This document shows positions 6,282-6,733 of a stretch of DNA of 6,733 bases, one piece after another. The position numbers were made by a program, and so were the translations under genes. Source of the DNA: Thermoproteota archaeon (GTDB lineage: Archaea > Thermoproteota > Methanomethylicia > Culexarchaeales > Culexmicrobiaceae); assembly GCA_003650625.1 (NCBI GenBank), contig QMQW01000020.1, positions 1-6,733 of the forward strand. The letters are read 5' to 3'. A model generated the notes under the pieces. It had not been told where the DNA came from. It did no database searches and saw only the letters and a list, made by a program, of their open reading frames with translations. Position 1 is the first letter of the stretch, and every line of letters begins with the position of its first letter.

Positions 6282-6686
6282 ATGTCGCTTCACTTGACTG
6301 TCAGCGAGAAAATATATCCCAAATTAGCTGATAAGAAGGATGAGTTTTTAAAAAAATTTGCTGAAGAAATGGCTAGAAGAGGCTTTAAAACTAAAACTTC
6401 CCGAGAGAGCGGATTTGACTTAATATACAGCGACTTTTTCGGTGAAGCTAAGGTTTATGTACTTCCCGAAGGTAAAGCGCTGCGCTTCGGCTACAAGCTT
6501 GGAGTTTCATTCATAGTTTTCGCATTAGCAATTTTATTTCCAGTACTTGACTTCAACTTCATAATAGCTAGCGCTGCCATCGTTGTGCTCTGGACGATTA
6601 AAGTTCTAACTTTGAGAGGTGCAATTAATGAAGCTGCTCAAAGCGCCTATAGTCTGATAACAATGGAAGAAGAGCAGGGGGGTTGA
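6282..6686 (+). CDS. Small two-helix membrane protein of unknown function
   Basis: I do not recognise this 134-residue protein. Seen: an N-terminal soluble part of about 70 residues, rich in charged residues. It has a predicted helix (about 9-34, KKDEFLKKFAEEMARRG) followed by beta-prone segments (FDLIYSDFFGEAKVYVLPEG, 45-64). Two adjacent hydrophobic stretches follow (about 71-89 and 92-110), joined by a very short turn around D90, so they likely form a helical hairpin. A short C-terminal tail ends in acidic and Gly residues. Basic residues (K65, R68, K72) before the first helix and K107/R112 after the second suggest both ends face the cytoplasm. There is no signal peptide and no cysteine or histidine cluster. 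The coding frame looks genuine: it has its own TATA-like boxes, a GGTG ribosome site and ordinary codon use. Inference is limited to a membrane-anchored cytoplasmic domain. Confidence 0.7.
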   Translation: MSLHLTVSEKIYPKLADKKDEFLKKFAEEMARRGFKTKTSRESGFDLIYSDFFGEAKVYVLPEGKALRFGYKLGVSFIVFALAILFPVLDFNFIIASAAIVVLWTIKVLTLRGAINEAAQSAYSLITMEEEQGG

Positions 6687-6692
6687 GATTCA

Positions 6693-6720
6693 GCTTAGTT
6701 TAAGTTCATTGCAACTAAGC
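6693..6720. repeat. 8-bp perfect inverted repeat with 12-base loop
   Basis: GCTTAGTT (6693-6700) pairs exactly with AACTAAGC (6713-6720). It lies just after the membrane-protein stop codon and just before an ATG at 6723. No T-run follows, so it is not a classical terminator; an operator or RNA hairpin at the front of the next gene is equally possible. An 8-bp repeat of this composition could also arise by chance. Confidence 0.45.
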
Positions 6721-6722
6721 CA

Positions 6723-6733
6723 ATGGAAGTTGA
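6723..6733 (+). CDS. Possible first codons of a further gene (cut by right edge)
   Basis: ATG at 6723 opens a frame reading Met-Glu-Val before the window ends. A weak AT-rich box (GTTTAAGT, 6698-6705) lies about 21 bases upstream. With under four codons visible, nothing can be said of the product, and the call rests only on position after a closed gene. Confidence 0.15.

Noticed and set aside
6683..6703. A gene starting at TTG 6683 overlapping the membrane-protein stop
   Set aside because: The frame closes with TAA after six codons.
1..6733. CRISPR array, insertion sequence, integrase attachment site, tRNA or rRNA
   Set aside because: No regularly spaced repeats, transposase-like frames, target duplications or tRNA-like cloverleaf sequences were seen; almost the whole window is coding.

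Overview
The window looks like a stretch of archaeal chromosome, most likely from a thermophilic member of the TACK/Thermoproteota side of the tree, though the lineage is inferred. The evidence is that four of the six genes belong to families that are typically archaeal: an RNase J-like beta-CASP nuclease, a THUMP-SPOUT RNA methyltransferase, a DUF47/PhoU-like protein, and a PIN-ATPase-KH protein of the COG1855/PINA type. Base composition is moderate (low-to-mid 40s %GC by eye), arginine is mostly AGG/AGA, and gaps between genes are very short. TATA-like boxes of the CTTTTAAG/TTTAAATA kind lie 20-30 bases before the starts.

Layout from left to right. (1) A metallo-beta-lactamase/beta-CASP nuclease, cut by the left edge, reads rightward to 1450. 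(2) A PiT-family phosphate transporter reads leftward from about 2521 to 1451; its stop codon directly abuts the stop of gene 1. (3) A THUMP-SPOUT RNA methyltransferase reads rightward to 3558, divergent from the transporter. The ~30-base gap between them holds a 16-bp near-symmetric AT-rich element that could carry both promoters. (4) A DUF47/PhoU-like protein (3603-4301), the usual partner of PiT transporters, follows. (5) A large PIN + PilT/VirB11-type ATPase + KH protein (4361-6172) comes next. (6) After a 109-base gap there is a small two-helix membrane protein of unknown function (6282-6686). The last 47 bases hold an 8-bp inverted repeat and possibly the first codons of another gene.

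Two themes are interleaved. One is phosphate uptake (PiT plus its DUF47 partner), here split onto opposite strands by the methyltransferase gene. The other is nucleic-acid processing (RNase J-like nuclease, tRNA/RNA methyltransferase, PIN-KH ATPase). Each gene has its own plausible TATA box, so this is more likely a set of closely packed short transcription units than one operon. I see no tRNA, rRNA, CRISPR array, insertion sequence or recombination site. I do not find a clearly new multi-gene system. The points most worth checking are the divergent promoter, the degenerate PiT signature motifs, the start codons of the two phosphate genes, and the unknown membrane protein.
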